NCBI GenBank assembly: GCA_940671915.1
Contig: CALNVZ010000181.1
Location: 122,522-186,521 of the forward strand
Length of the DNA: 64,000 nucleotides
Direction of reading: 5' to 3'
DNA from: Paracentrotus lividus
Lineage: Eukaryota > Echinodermata > Echinoidea > Camarodonta > Echinidae
This document shows, piece by piece, positions 33,830-46,075 of the stretch. The position numbers and the translations under genes were made by a program. How positions within the stretch are numbered: the stretch's first letter is position 1; each line of letters opens with the position of its first letter. The notes under the pieces were generated by a model. That model had not been told where the DNA came from, made no database searches, and saw only the letters and a list, made by a program, of their open reading frames with translations.

Positions 33830-34240
33830 GTGCAGACCGACGATGCATATGCACTGAGGCAGCACATGAGGGCAGCTCATGAAAGGGCCTGTATAAACTT
33901 TGCCGAAAGTGCTAGGAGACAGAAGAAAAACTATGACTCCAAGTCAGGAGGCAGTTCTTTGGCAGTAGGAGACTTTGTATGGCTTCATAATAAGGCAAAG
34001 ACCAAGGGCATGTCTCCAAAACTCCAGTGGAGCTGGGAAGGCCCTTACCTGATCATTCAACAATTGTCGGATGTTACTTGCAGAATGTAACAGAAGAGAA
34101 ACGGAAAGATGAAGGTTGTTCATGTGGACAGATTGAAGCCTTACAAGGGGTGCATCTTCAATCCTGGATCGAAGCTGGCGTAATCAGGGATGCTCAGGAA
34201 AATGAGCAGGAAACTCCCAACCGATAAATGCAGCACAGAG
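33830..34240 (+). pseudogene. Ty3/Gypsy integrase C-terminal (GPY-type) domain
   Basis: A frame from about 33,830 encodes ESARRQKKNYDSK, VGDFVWLHNKAKTKGMSPKL and WEGPYLI, then a VVHVDRLKPY motif in a shifted frame. This is the SH3-like GPY/F end of Ty3/Gypsy integrases. No LTR could be paired downstream or upstream. Confidence 0.8.
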
Positions 34241-34506
34241 ACACCATTGAAGAAATCGACCATTCTCATGTGGTAATTTCTCAGTCTGTTCCACCCTAAA
34301 ATCCGGAAACAATTGAGGGCGGTGACGCTCGTGGGAATGAGCAGGATGACACCAGCCATGTTGAGGAGCATCTGGACACAGAGGTGCAAATCGAGGACTT
34401 AGTCAGTGAAACTTCTGAATCTGTCACAACTCCTATTCTGGTACCAAGAAAGCTTCCTGTTCCAGCCCCCAGGTGAAACCCACCAATTTAAAAAAATATT
34501 ACAGTA

Positions 34507-35087
34507 GAGGTGGGCTAAAAAAGGGTCATGTTTCAGAACCAAGTTTGGCCTATCTTATTTTAAGCAGCTCGTTGCCCTGATCAATATGCCACCAATTTTA
34601 AGAAAATCGGGTGAAAATTGAGACAGTGCAGGCCAAAAAACGATTTTAGGGGGCGTGGCATCGTTTTTCAAAATTTGAAAAAGCTGTATTTCTCTTATTA
34701 AAAGGGGTATAAAGATGATTCTGGTGTCTATTTTCATGTTTATCACCCTGATAAATCCAATGGCAGTGTCAAAATTGCAAATAGTAGTGAAGAAAGTACT
34801 TAAAAAGGTGAATTATAGTTTAACCCTTTAATTACCGGTAGGGTCTGTGAGAGTGCCTCTAGACAAATTGTGTTGCTCCATCGAAACCACCGCGTTTTCA
34901 GTAATGTCGTTTCATGTATCTTTTCCTTACATTCTTACCGATCTTTTGACACCAAGTTCATTGAAATCGGACATTCCACAAGAGAATTACTTGACCTTTC
35001 GTGGCCTAAGGTCAAACCGAAATTTGAAATTTTTGACATTTTGTGTACAAAACCAAGGGCAAGGATGACCCATTTATAGCCCACCTC
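34507..35087. mobile_element. TA-flanked MITE, 581 bp
   Basis: Left end GAGGTGGGCTA and right end TAGCCCACCTC are inverted, with further matching of GGGTCAT/ATGACCC. TA lies outside both (34,505-34,506; 35,088-35,089). No coding content. Confidence 0.8.
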
Positions 35088-35097
35088 TAATTATAGT

Positions 35098-35700
35098 AGT
35101 GATTATGAATTTTATATCACTGGAAAGTGCAATGCATTATCATTTTAATGATACCTCTCTTAGCTTACCAATGTCATGCATCACTGAACCATATTGTTCT
35201 GAAAATTGTCTCGCAAAATTGTGATTGGTTCCTTTTCATGCCCCTTTGAGATAAGTTGTTTGAATGTTCCTAAACATGATTAGCAATAATTCTAAGTAAA
35301 GCATTCCAATGATTTTTAGTCCGGCAGCAGATTGCAATTTTGGGGCCTAACCTTGTTTTGGCGTCTATAGTTTTTTTTTCAATGGATTATGATTGCCTAA
35401 ACATTTTATTTGAAGAATCCGATTGCTGACACTTTGTCAGCATTGAGCGTTTTGAGATATGTGACGTCATACAAAATGGCCGCCAAATTACCCAATTTCC
35501 CTCTAAAATTGAGAAAATAGATCTTTAATGTGGAAATCTCAACAACATTAGGGAGCTAAATGTCTACATATCTCTTAGACCATTTCTAAAAATTATTTTG
35601 TTAGGTCACATGGCCATACATTACATGCTAATTTGCATATTGTTCATAGCGCCCTCAATTTTGAAGTATTGGTTTTCATGAAATATATGTGCTCCCGAAA
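35098..35700 (+). repeat. Dispersed repeat R4 (inverted relative to 46,440-47,240)
   Basis: Reverse-complement matches to 46,440-47,240 include CATACAAAATGGCCGCCAAA, TTTTGGCGTCTATA, TTTTAATGATACCTCTCT and TATAGCGCCCTC words, in mirrored order. It spans about 600 bp and is non-coding. Confidence 0.75.
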
Positions 35701-36004
35701 TGATAAATTTCAACCCCCTCCCCCATTTTTTTCTCTGAAAAATATAAATACCAGTCAAGAAGGGATAAGCCTACATGAAATATTTGTCATTAAAGCAGTG
35801 AGGATTGGTTTAATGGCTCTTTTTCTTCCAATAATAGGTTTTATTTAGATGGTGTTTTATGAATAACATTCCATGTGAAACGAATTAAAACATTAATTGG
35901 TTCTTTTCGACCTTTAAAATGAGAGATGATAATTTTGGAGAACTAATACACTATCCTGTTAATGAAATAAAGAACAGGCCTCTTGAGGTAATTAATAATA
36001 GCCT

Positions 36005-36974
36005 ATGTAGGGAATACCGGACAGTAGGGAATATCGGACGGTCACCACATGTCCAGCCCTAGCTGCCAACATAAGATCAACTGAGTTGAAATACTGGCAT
36101 CTATTGGTCAGGTGGTCTGTCTGGGAAGGTTGAATGCTGTATTCGACAACAACAAGAGAGAAATCTCCGAGAACACTACCACAATTTGTCAAGGTAGGAA
36201 AATTTGCAGCATGTAAAATGGCCTGATGTAAAAATTGACATTTTAGAGAATGTGATGGTATAAAAATAGAATTGGGGCATGACCTCTATTTCATGCATTA
36301 TGGACATGTGTGGAGGGTGGGCCAAACGTGTATGGAGTGTTTGCACTGTACAAAGCCTGCGTATTGGGGTGGCAGTGTGTTAAAAAGTGCTAGTCAGTCT
36401 TTTTTTGTGTAGGGAATACCGGACACCACATGGACGGTTGTTTGTTTTACTTCTGGGTTGAGTTGCTAAGCATGTAGATCAAATAGTAAGTTGCATATAT
36501 AATGTATTATATTTATTTATCAAATTGTTTGACAATTTTGAAATGTCTATTTCTCTTTATTATTATTGTAATATGTCATGATCTACATGAGATATAAAGT
36601 TATTCTGAGTGTTTTGACATTTTGTAGTAAAATGCATATAATCTTCTAAAAATGAATAATGTTATAAAAAATCAATACAAACATGTTAAGTTGATGGTTT
36701 ACATTCAAATCAGTGCTTCCAGACAGCTCTTTGTACAAAAAAGGGTAAAAACATACTGTCCGGTATTTCCTACACTGTAGGGAATGCCGGACAATTTACG
36801 ATGACGTCATTATTTGCATATAACTGCCTCAACAAATATTTAATTACCTCCCTTTTTTTTGGAAAATAAAGTTGAATGATGTAGCTAAGCAATGAGAATC
36901 TTTTTCTTTTGTGATTTTATTGTTTTCATGTGCTAATTAAGCAAATGAGCTTAAGTGGCCGGTATTCCCTACAT
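36005..36974. mobile_element. TIR element with reiterated GTAGGGAATACCGGACA motif
   Basis: Both ends carry GTAGGGAATACCGG in inverted orientation. Further copies lie at about 36,024, 36,413 and, as a back-to-back inverted pair, 36,760-36,795. No transposase frame. Boundaries are approximate and no firm target-site duplication is assigned. Confidence 0.65.
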
Positions 36975-36979
36975 CTACC

Positions 36980-37006
36980 CTAATAATAATAATAATAATA
37001 ATAATA

Positions 37007-37037
<31 letters not shown>

Positions 37038-37053
37038 TATTAATAATAATAAC
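36980..37053. repeat. AAT trinucleotide microsatellite
   Basis: About 24 AAT units with two interruptions. It is the A/T-rich tail of the adjacent minus-strand LINE end. Confidence 0.95.
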
Positions 37054-37055
37054 AA

Positions 37056-37625
37056 ATTCTTATATAGCGCCCTTCCAAATAAATTTGCTCAAGGCGCTTC
37101 ACAAAAAAAACCAAAACCAAAACACAACAGTAAAAAAGGTGACTTTCTCTCCAAGTTAGTATAAACCGATCAGGGGGAGAAAACAATATGTCTTCAATTT
37201 GTTCTTAAATGTTTGATCTGTTGTACAAGAACGAATTTCAAGAGGAAGACCATTCCAAATTTTGGGACCTGCAACCTAATAGTTGGTTCACATTTTTCGG
37301 AATCGATCTTTGGAATTTTTAAAAGAAGGGGGTCTGTTCGAGAACGTAAAGAGTAATTTGACTGTGTGAGAAATGAAAACATGTTTGAAATGTATTGAGG
37401 AGACAAATTATGAATATAGTTAAATACAATCAATGCTACTTTAAACAAAATTCTCTTCGAGACAGGTAACCAGTGCAAATATCTTAGTAGAGGTGTGGCA
37501 TGATCAAATTTCCTTGCTTTAAGTATAATGCGGGCGGCATGGTTTTAGATGCGCTGAAGCCTTTCAATATCAGAGACATTGATATTAACAAAGAATTTGC
37601 ATAATCTAATCGGCTGAACACCAAA
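37056..37625 (-). pseudogene. L2/CR1-like LINE 3' fragment
   Basis: On the minus strand the sequence encodes RLQRI*NHAARIILKARKFD, LHWLPVSKRILFKVALIVF and NLSPQYIS (37,194-37,620), the typical end of L2/CR1 ORF2. It then runs through a frameshifted last exon-like block to a 3' tail GAAGCGCCTTGAGC...AGCGCCCTT...(ATT)n. It is 5'-truncated near 37,625. The TATAGCGCC tail joined to a trinucleotide array is characteristic of this group. Confidence 0.85.
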
Positions 37626-37849
37626 GATTGAATATATTTATTTTAATTACTTTTCAGATGATTATTTTTTGTTGACATTTTCAGGGGAAGAGCTCAGTTG
37701 GGAACATTCATTATGGTTTTGATCAACATATGGCTAATTTTAACTTAGCTTATTATAAATGACTTTTTCTATTTAGAAAACTTTAACTTTTGATAATGCA
37801 CTGCGTGCATCTGGATCCTGGGGTCACAACATTATATTACACTAGATCA

Positions 37850-40437
37850 GTGTTGGACATAGGAATTTGCTTTGGGGTTAAACCCTTCCAGGTCTTTAAA
37901 GGGATGCAGTAACATTGAATGATATTCAAATCCATTTTTTGATTTAGCTTATTTTGCCAACATAATTATAAACACTTAGGTCAGTCTGGTATCTCTTCAA
38001 AATTGCACGCTAATTGCTTGCTTTACCTTCGAGATATCAATGATTTCATACTCAAATTTTATAAACCAACACTGGATGGTTTATAAAACCATGTGCTTTT
38101 GCCCATAGCACAAAATACACCTATTTCCTGTTGTATAGTACCCGTCTCTAGCGGACTGGTGAGCTAGCAGCAAAGGGTACTGGTGTTCGGCTGTATGCTT
38201 GGCATTGTTTGTTCACTGTTTTAAGGTAGTAAATGACTTCCATTTGAACTGAAACTTTCAGTAGATTGTTTTTACTGTTGGAACAATATAATTTTATTAA
38301 TCTTGATCTGATTGCTCTTGTTTTTGAAAGTTACCATATCCCTTTAAGGGTACATGGTAAAATTAGATGGGGGTACAACAGCAGGTGTTCCATGGTGCTC
38401 TTCCCCCACACTCACAGTATGTCCGTCCTCGTTGTATACCCACTTTTCCAAAAAGACCTTACAGGGTCCTGTGCCTGTGCCGAGATAGTTCAGGCACAAT
38501 CACTTTGCACTTATGAATAACCTGTGTGGCATTTTCTAGCGATGGTTAGTCTACTGGGTCAGCCTAAGTTTGTGGGCAGAGCTATCAAGGGATACTGTAG
38601 AATGGAGGAAACTATGTCTTGATTTCAGTTTTTTGTTGGTAGGATTGTGATTTTAGATGGAATGGAGACCCCCTCTTGTTTTGTCTGCAAAGGAATGTTC
38701 CTGTGAGGCAATGTAGAGATCGTCAACATACAAGAAACTGTATTGGGGTATATTGGTTGGCCATTAGTATACACATTGAAGAGCAGAGAGGCAATGGCAC
38801 TCCCTTCTGGGAGACCATTTTCATCTTGCGCCATCTGCTGCGCTGGCCATCAAGGCTGGTTTTTCACCAATTCTTTGGTAAGTTAAAGCAAATATATTAT
38901 TATAAACGACTGGTGATCAGTTAGATCAATTAGTACAGCACCTACTTTAAGAACATTATCACGTCGCTCATAAAGTCGTTGTTAACTTTAAGGATGACAT
39001 GGTGAAACCAGGTAGAACCGTCTATTTGATAGCAGGTTCAGGAGTAGCTTGGTCAGCTTCACATCGTTTGTCATCTAAAAGAGTTTACAGTGTCATAGGC
39101 TGCTGGGAGGTCTAACAAAAGCTGTTCCGGTAATAAGCTCTTTCTCAAACCCATCCTCGATGTGCCGTGTGAGGTTCAGGAGTTGGCTAGTATAGGATTT
39201 TCCTGGCCGGAAACCTGTCTTTTAGTGTTCAGGAATGAGGAGGTCATCATCAATAGGGACAATACGATTATAGTAAGTATGAGTCTTTCAAAGAGTTGCA
39301 TGTATATGGATGACATAGTAGAGAGATGGGCAGATAGCTCTTAGGTATGGCTGGATCTTTGCCGGGTTTAAGCAGGACAACCACTCTTGATTTCCTCCGT
39401 AGCTTGGGGAATGTATTGGTACTCATGCAATTTACCATGTCAAGCACCCACTGAAGCGCAACAGGTCCAAGGTGATTGATCTGTTCGCAGAGGATGTCAT
39501 CAAGGCCTGCAGCATTGTTGTTCTTCATGGTCTTGATACCATCACACAAGTTTTTCATACTGAAAGGTCTTGTCAGGTCTGAGCATTCTTGGAAGCATCT
39601 TCAGCATCTTCGGGAAGCTTCGCTCTCCTGGAACAGTGATCAGGGTTTCCCTGACTGGTCGCAAGGAGCTGGTGGGCATCTTGGTCAGCAGTGAATTGTG
39701 GTCTTGGTTGGGTTTTCGTGTAGTCATTTCCCAGAATCCGATTTGTTTTCCAGGATTTCCTACTGCTGTGGGTCATATCCGTTGACTAGATCAATTCTTG
39801 TCATTTTCCTTGTCGACTTTCCTTAATGACTGCAGTAAGGTCCTCACCACATTCCATTGCATCGACACTGAAAGGGTCACTCTGTAGGCGTTTTACATAC
39901 TCACAGTAAAGCACTTCGGAGTCATCAGACAAGCCTGGTGTATAGCTTGTGCTGTAGCTTCGTGGGATGCTTTGTCTGAGGACTTCTTGATCATCTCTAC
40001 AAGGGTGTCATAGTTGCATAGAATGGACGAAGGTCTTAAATGTCATCATCTAGATCTAAGGCAAACTGTTCCCACATTGCCTTATTTGAGTGGAAACGGC
40101 AGCGGAAGAGAACCGTGTGAGGTGTGATAGCAGCGTTCACTCTAATATAGGCCCGATTGGTTGATGCTGGGAGTGCGGAATTGGTTTCTCACATTGGTTG
40201 GCAATGTTGGCACCCGGTCAGGGTTGTATCCGCTCTATCGTTCGCTGAGGAAGGAAGAGGGGAGCTTTGCATCATGAATGAGTACCATGTGACTTGCGTC
40301 TGCCAAGTTTTCGACGAGTTCGCCGTCTCCATTGGTTTCTCTATACTCCCATGTAACATGATGACTGTTGAAGTCTTTAATAACCACATTGATGTGGTCT
40401 CCAGATACTTTATGGGGGGGGGGGGGCTAAAAGTCTG
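37850..40437 (-). pseudogene. LINE (endonuclease and RT), decayed
   Basis: On the minus strand, from 40,437 down: an endonuclease part with DFNSHHVTW and LIHDAKLPSSF; then RT blocks MKNNNAAGLDDILCEQ and VVVLLKPGKDPAIPKS (39,268-39,558); then NGLPEGSAIASLLFNVYTN (38,625-38,834); and in a neighbouring frame FLYVDDLYIAS with the catalytic YVDD. Frameshifts and stops occur between all blocks. The 3' part is interrupted by a TTAA-flanked MITE (37,900-38,343). A related fragment is at 29,214-29,700. Confidence 0.8.
37900..38343. mobile_element. TTAA-flanked MITE, 444 bp
   Basis: Ends AGGGATGCAGTAAC and GTTACCATATCCCT are inverted. TTAA flanks both (37,896-37,899; 38,344-38,347). The homologous LINE fragment at about 29,265-29,285 lacks the insert, which confirms the boundaries. 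No coding content. Confidence 0.8.
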
Positions 40438-40514
40438 AGAGTGAGATTTATAGGCAGAGCTTACAGAGAGATTCAATTTGGCTGGTTTAGGCAACACAAT
40501 CTCCCCTAAATTGG

Positions 40515-40530
40515 AAGAAAATGAGACCTA
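40515..40530. repeat. Target-site duplication, 5' copy (16 bp)
   Basis: AAGAAAATGAGACCTA, identical to 46,417-46,432, brackets the Tx1/L1-like LINE. Confidence 0.9.
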
Positions 40531-40676
40531 GAGGGCGCCCTTCTATGTCGACCGAGTAACATGCCTGTGTAGTTTTCTTTTAAAAGATACGAAATTTTGC
40601 TGGAGTCGAACAAAGTGAACAGTTTCCATGTGAGTAATACTTTTCTACTTATTCTTGTGAGAATTATAATCATAGA

Positions 40677-41483
40677 ATGGCAGCGAAAAGACTTCTCGAT
40701 ACACCAGAAAAATTGCAAAACGAACCACCGAAAAAAGCTGCTGCTATCCGCGAGGCAGACAAGGGAAATCCGCCCGGCGCTAACGGGGGAGAACGTGGAG
40801 GGCCTCCGCTCGATCAAATCGAAGCAGCTCCAGAATGGTTCAACACGTTCTTGTTAAAATTCTATAAACTAGAAGAGCGTATCGACACTAAGTTAATAAA
40901 TAGGTTGGATGAGATAGCCCAGAGATCTATAGACAATACATCTAAGATAGAAGCGTGTAGTATCCACATCGACTCGTTGGCAGAATCACTCGCCAAGCTG
41001 AAAACAGAGAACAATGAATTGTCTGCAAAACTGGATGACCTTGAAAATCGGAGCAGGAGGATGAACCTGGTGTTGCACAACATTCCCGAAAAGAAGAAGG
41101 AGAACTGTGAAGAGACCGTAAATGATTTCTTCAGAGGGTTTGTTGGTGTGACAGACGTATCCATAGAGAGGTGCCATCGAACCCCCACTATCTTGCATGG
41201 TGGGAGTCCCCCAACTAAGCCGAGGATCATTCACGTTGCATTTGGCTCTTTCACCATGAAAGAAAAAATCCGGAAGGCTACCATAGTTAAACTTAAAGAA
41301 GGAGCTCTTTTCGAAGGAAAGAAAGTGGCAGTATCTGAGGATTTTTCGCAGCGAGTGCAACAGGCCAGGAAGGAGAAGCGGGGAGATTTGATGAAGCTGA
41401 AAAATGAGGGGAAAAAACCCTTCTTCCTATACCCAGCAAAACTGGCTTACCGAAACAAGGAAGGAAAGTTAATCATAGTCTAG
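40677..41483 (+). CDS. LINE ORF1 protein (L1 ORF1p-like RNA-binding)
   Basis: Uninterrupted 268-codon frame from ATG at 40,677. Residues 1-50 are basic and proline-rich. A coiled coil spans about 58-127 (heptad-like LEERIDTKLINRLDEI, SLAKLKTENNELSAKLDDL). An RRM-like domain runs from about 129 to 205 (MNLVLHNIPE, VSIERCHRTP, KPRIIHVAF). A C-terminal domain spans 206-268 (VAVSEDFSQRVQQARK, LYPAKLAYRN). These are the three parts of L1 ORF1p, a trimeric RNA chaperone that coats element RNA. Length is close to that of the family. The start codon is the first ATG after the 5' UTR. Confidence 0.9.
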   Translation: MAAKRLLDTPEKLQNEPPKKAAAIREADKGNPPGANGGERGGPPLDQIEAAPEWFNTFLLKFYKLEERIDTKLINRLDEIAQRSIDNTSKIEACSIHIDSLAESLAKLKTENNELSAKLDDLENRSRRMNLVLHNIPEKKKENCEETVNDFFRGFVGVTDVSIERCHRTPTILHGGSPPTKPRIIHVAFGSFTMKEKIRKATIVKLKEGALFEGKKVAVSEDFSQRVQQARKEKRGDLMKLKNEGKKPFFLYPAKLAYRNKEGKLIIV

Positions 41484-42414
41484 AAAGCTGTCCATATTCA
41501 AGGGAAAAACGCAGGTTGTGATCTAGGTCTATCCGGAAGATAATAAAAATTATTGCTTTTACATTTATGCTCCATAAATTATATGATGCGTATAACATTG
41601 AAGCAGGATGCCCCAACAACTACATTCAGAGCCGAGAGCGTTAAGTGAATTATCAAAATATGAATCGATTTCATAGCAGGAGATTAGAGTATTCACTTTC
41701 ATTGAATGCTCCTTTGATTTACGTCGTGTTTAATTTAAAAAAAAAAAAAAATCATCTTTTAAGTGATTCTTAAAGAGACAACAACATTGGATCCACATAT
41801 GAACTGGAGAACGAACTCATTTGTTGTTTTATTCCTGATTCAACTATAGATTTGGCTAAAATACATTGCAAGTCATATGAGCCTACAAGACCAATGGAGA
41901 ATAAATCTGTGCTTTCGATATCATGGCAAAATGGATTAATATTGTTAGTTTTAGACAACTACACATGTATATTTGAACAGCTCTTCAAGTTATGTTGCTG
42001 GCTATGGGGTTGATGATTACTTATAAACAAAAGTAAAAAATAAAAATGATATACATGTATAAGATAAATAAAGATGAAAAGTTTCACATGTATTTGTAAT
42101 AAGTTATGTACCAGCAAGATTTGGTATGCATGCTATTTTTTCTTTGCTGCCCTTCGCAGAGCCGTAGTTTGATTAGAGGCTCTGTCCCCATTTTGCGCAG
42201 CCGCGTGCCCTGAAATTATTTTTCTTTTGCTAATTGATTTTTTTTTAAACATGTCATTCATCCCAAATCATTGTTCTGTAGATAGTGAGTTGCAGATTTT
42301 TATTGTCATGTTATTTCAATTTGTTTCATGTTGGCAGTCATTAAGTAGTAAGAGATACATTAATTTTTATATTGCATCAGGCTATCTAAGTTTGGTGGTT
42401 TTCAAATCATATTT
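41484..42414. other. Spacer between LINE ORF1 and ORF2
   Basis: A 0.93 kb AT-rich spacer, long for an L1-type element. It has an A run at 41,737-41,750 and no supported gene. It may include a small insertion, but no target-site duplication was seen. Confidence 0.6.
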
Positions 42415-43074
42415 ATGGATATAAAATTAATAACTTTTAACTGCAGGGGATTGCAGGATTATGTGAAACGTAGAAAAGTTTTTCATTATTTAAGGTCGTT
42501 AGAAAGTGATATTGTATTCCTCCAGGAAACGCATTCCTCCAAAATCGATGAATCCTCTTGGAAACAGCAATGGGGGGAAAAGGCATGGTTTTCTAGCCAC
42601 ACTTCTAACAGTAGAGGTGTGGCTATATTAATTCGTAATCGCATATCTTTCACTTTCAAATCCATGTATAGTGACCCAAATGGTAGATTCTTATTAATTT
42701 CTGCAATTGTAAATGATATGCCCTTAATTTTACTTAATGTGTATGGACCTAATAATGATGATCCTGATTTTTTCCTTGATGTATTCAGCAAATTAGACCA
42801 ATACGAACACTCATCTCTTTTGTGTGCTGGTGACTTTAATGTAGTCTTGGGACCCCTAGACTATCAAGGAACCAGGGAGAAACATTGTAATGTAATAGGC
42901 GTAGTTCTCTTATCAAATCTAATAGAGGAATTTAATCTGTGCGATATTTGGCGTCACTTTCATGAAAACTCAAGCAATATTCCAGGCATCAAAAAGAATC
43001 CTAAAGTTTTATCAAGACTTGATTTTATTTTGGTTTCTCAGAATTTTCTTAATAATTGTACTAGTCTAAAATAA
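42415..43074 (+). pseudogene. LINE ORF2: apurinic-type endonuclease domain
   Basis: 219-codon frame beginning MDIKLITFNCRGL. Catalytic signatures of the APE-like endonuclease are present: Asn9 (TFNC), Glu38 (LQETH), Asp140-Asn142 (AGDFN) and Asp203 (RLDFILVS). The last histidine motif, SDHSAV, follows in another frame at about 43,092-43,110, so a frameshift near 43,070 ends the frame. The domain nicks target DNA for LINE insertion. Confidence 0.9.
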
Positions 43075-44640
43075 TACCAGGCATACAATCTGATCACTCT
43101 GCAGTGACATTAAAGTTTAAAGGTACACAACCTACCAGAGGTAAATCATTCTGGAAGTTGAATTGTCAATATTTACAAAGGGATTCAGATTTATTAAGAT
43201 TATTAAGGAAAAATTGAAGAATTTAAAGTTATCCACGAGAATTCCAGTTGTGATCAAACATTTTGTGGGACAGTCTGAAATGTGTGCTTCAGGTACATCT
43301 TTGGAGTACTGTAGCAGAAAAAAGAAACAGAAAGCACATGCAAAAAGCAGCTATTAAAGGATATAGAAGAAATTGATGAAAAGTTAAGTGTTGGCTGATA
43401 ATGAGGAATTGATTTCTGAAAAGGATTTTTTGGTCCAGGCTTTAGATGATTTTAGATGATGAAATAAAGGTCTTATTATTCGATCTAGAATTAGGTGGGC
43501 TGAAGAAGGGGAAAAAAGTTCAAAATATTTTTGTAATTTAGAAAAGAGAATGGGGGAGAAGAAGGCAATCTTTACCATAAAAGATGAAAATGATAATTCA
43601 TGTTAATCAACAGCAAATCTCCAACAAATTCATCTTTTCTATCAAAATCTATACCCGAAATAAATTGTGTTGACCAACATGATATTAAGAGAACTTTCTA
43701 AACTCGATGAAACACCATTGTTAGGAGATGATGATATACTTTCTCTTGAGAGACCTATTACTAAACAAGAGTTATACAACACAATTTGCTCTATGAAGCA
43801 CAACAAATCACCCGGAATGGATGGTTTACCTGTAGAATTTTATATATCTTTTGGAAGGATTTATCAGACATTCTCCTTGACTCTTTCAATTTCTCATTGC
43901 AAAATGGTAAATTGTCCCCCTCTCAAAGAACGGGGGTGATTACTCTGATTCCTAAAAAGATAAAGATATCTTTATTTGAAAAATTTTAGACCCATATCTC
44001 TCTTAACAGTTGATTATAAATTTTAGCTAAACTATTGCAAATCGTGTGAAAATATGTCTAGAAACTCTTATTCATTCTGATCAGTCTGGTTTTTTAAAAG
44101 GTCGGAATATTGGAAACAATGTTCGTTTGATTACGATATAATTGAATATGCTAAATTAAATGATATCCCAGTGCATTCTCCTTCTTGACATACAAAAAGC
44201 CTTTGAAGTGTCTCACATAATTTTCTTTTTAGTGTTTTAACTAAATTCAATTTTAGTACAAGTTTGTGAGTTGGATCAAGCTTTGTATACAGATAGAAAA
44301 GTTATGTAATGAATTATGGAAATTTACCAATCATATTGATATGCAAAGAGGTATTTCCAAGGGTGCCCCATTTCTCCATATTTGTTTTTGTTAGTAATTG
44401 AATGTATGGCACATGCAATAAGACAAATCCTATATCAAAGGAATCCCTGTTGAAGATGTTGATTTGAAAATTTCTCTTCTAGCAGATGACTCTACATGCT
44501 TTATTGATGGCTCAGATACATCATTTCAAGCTTGTTTGATACTTTGAATTTTTTTCGAGAGTTCTGGTTGTAGGTTAAATATTGGTAAATCAGAGGCAAT
44601 ATGGATCGGCTCAAAGGAGGGCTCACCTCTAACCCTTTGC
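43075..44640 (+). pseudogene. LINE ORF2: reverse transcriptase domain
   Basis: RT blocks are spread over three frames. HNKSPGMDGLPVEFY is at about 43,798-43,843, followed by LSPSQRTGVITLIPKK, FRPISLL, DQSGFLKGRNIGNNVRL, a DIQKAFE block and LADDSTCF (catalytic ADD at about 44,482-44,490). The wording of the blocks is of the Tx1 group within L1-like LINEs. Many single-base frameshifts and stops are present. Confidence 0.85.
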
Positions 44641-46075
44641 ACAAAATGGTTTAAAGTGGAATAAACAAACCTTTAAAACTTTGGGCATTCACTTTCTTTA
44701 AACACAAGTCAATTGTATAATCTTAATCATAAAGTCAAACTCAAATCTATTGAAACTACCCTTAATTGTTGCGAGCAAGAAATTTATCACTTGTTGGGAA
44801 GATCTGTGTGATAAAGACCTATTGCTACCACAGCGCATTAAAGCCTTTTAAAGAATTCATTACTATTTAAGTTCATTTGGAACAATGGTACGATAGGGTC
44901 AAAAGAAGTTATTGTGTAATGATTTTGCTGACTGCGGTCTACGTATGATTGACCCCTATACTTATTCTTTGGCACAGAAAAATGTTTGGGTGAAATTGTT
45001 ATTGGATGATAGTTTTCAGAGCCTATGGAAGGTCATTGAAATTTCCCTCTTGAATAACTTTTGTTTTAAAGAAAATATATTATGGTATGCTCATGCTCCC
45101 GTTGCAGTCTTGATAAATTATCTTCATCACAATTAGCTGAATCACTTCAAACGTGGTATATCTTTAGAGAATATTTTGTGAAATCAGAGTGGGACATTTC
45201 ATTCACAGTATAGGATACTGTCAATGTATTTGGTTTAATAGAAATATCAGCTCAAAATCCAAGCCGTATTATTGTTACCCAGAATGGTTAGATAAGGGAA
45301 TAACATTTATTTCTGATTTATTGAATCCTCCTCTCCCTGGATGCAAATTATTTGAGAATTGATGTTAGAGTTTAATATTAGTCCAAGGATAGGAGGAAGT
45401 ACAATTTCCTTATGAAAAATATTCCAGAAGACTGGTTGGTTTTGTCACAATTCACTCCTGATATGATATTTGATGCAATGAAAGCAAAACTTCTAACAAC
45501 CAAAAAAGTTCCCACTTATGCTTACCATGTAATGTTAGAAAAATCTGAGAGACAAATTGAATTCTGGGAAACTTAGATAATTTACCTGAAGAGGATTGGG
45601 AAAAAATCCACATTAACAATTTCAAATCTACTATAATTACACGTATTCGCTCTTTTTATTTCAAATTATTTCACAGAGCTATAGCCTTGAATGATTTTTT
45701 GTTTAAAATAAAAGGAAGGACTCTCCAGATTGTGCCTTTTGCAACTCAGTCCCAGAGACTTATATTCATTTATTCGTAGAATGTCCTGTGGTTAAAATTG
45801 TATGGGGTGAGTTGATAGAGTTTATAAGTAAGAAAACAAATCAGATTATAACCCAACAATTTTTGAGAAAATGTTTGGCTTTGAAAAGATAATTTATTAC
45901 ATTTTTGTTTCTTTTGCTCAAATACTACATTTACATATGTAAATTTCAAGGGAAATTCCATCCTTTGATGAATTAGTTTAGAGCATATGTTGTGAGTAAC
46001 GAAGAGCTTGAGTATGCTATTGCCAAAAAGAATCATAAGTTACCTCTCCATTTCAAGAAATGGAAATTCAAATGA
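44641..46075 (+). pseudogene. LINE ORF2: C-terminal region
   Basis: Includes DCGLRMIDPYTYSLAQKNVW (from about 44,930), a conserved Tx1 C-terminal motif. Frames end in EELEYAIAKKNHKLPLHF...KWKFK and TGA at 46,073-46,075. Numerous frameshifts. About 340 bp of 3' UTR follow. Confidence 0.8.

Noticed and set aside
23475..34500. LTRs of the Gypsy element
   Set aside because: I searched both flanks for a direct terminal pair and found none that I could support.
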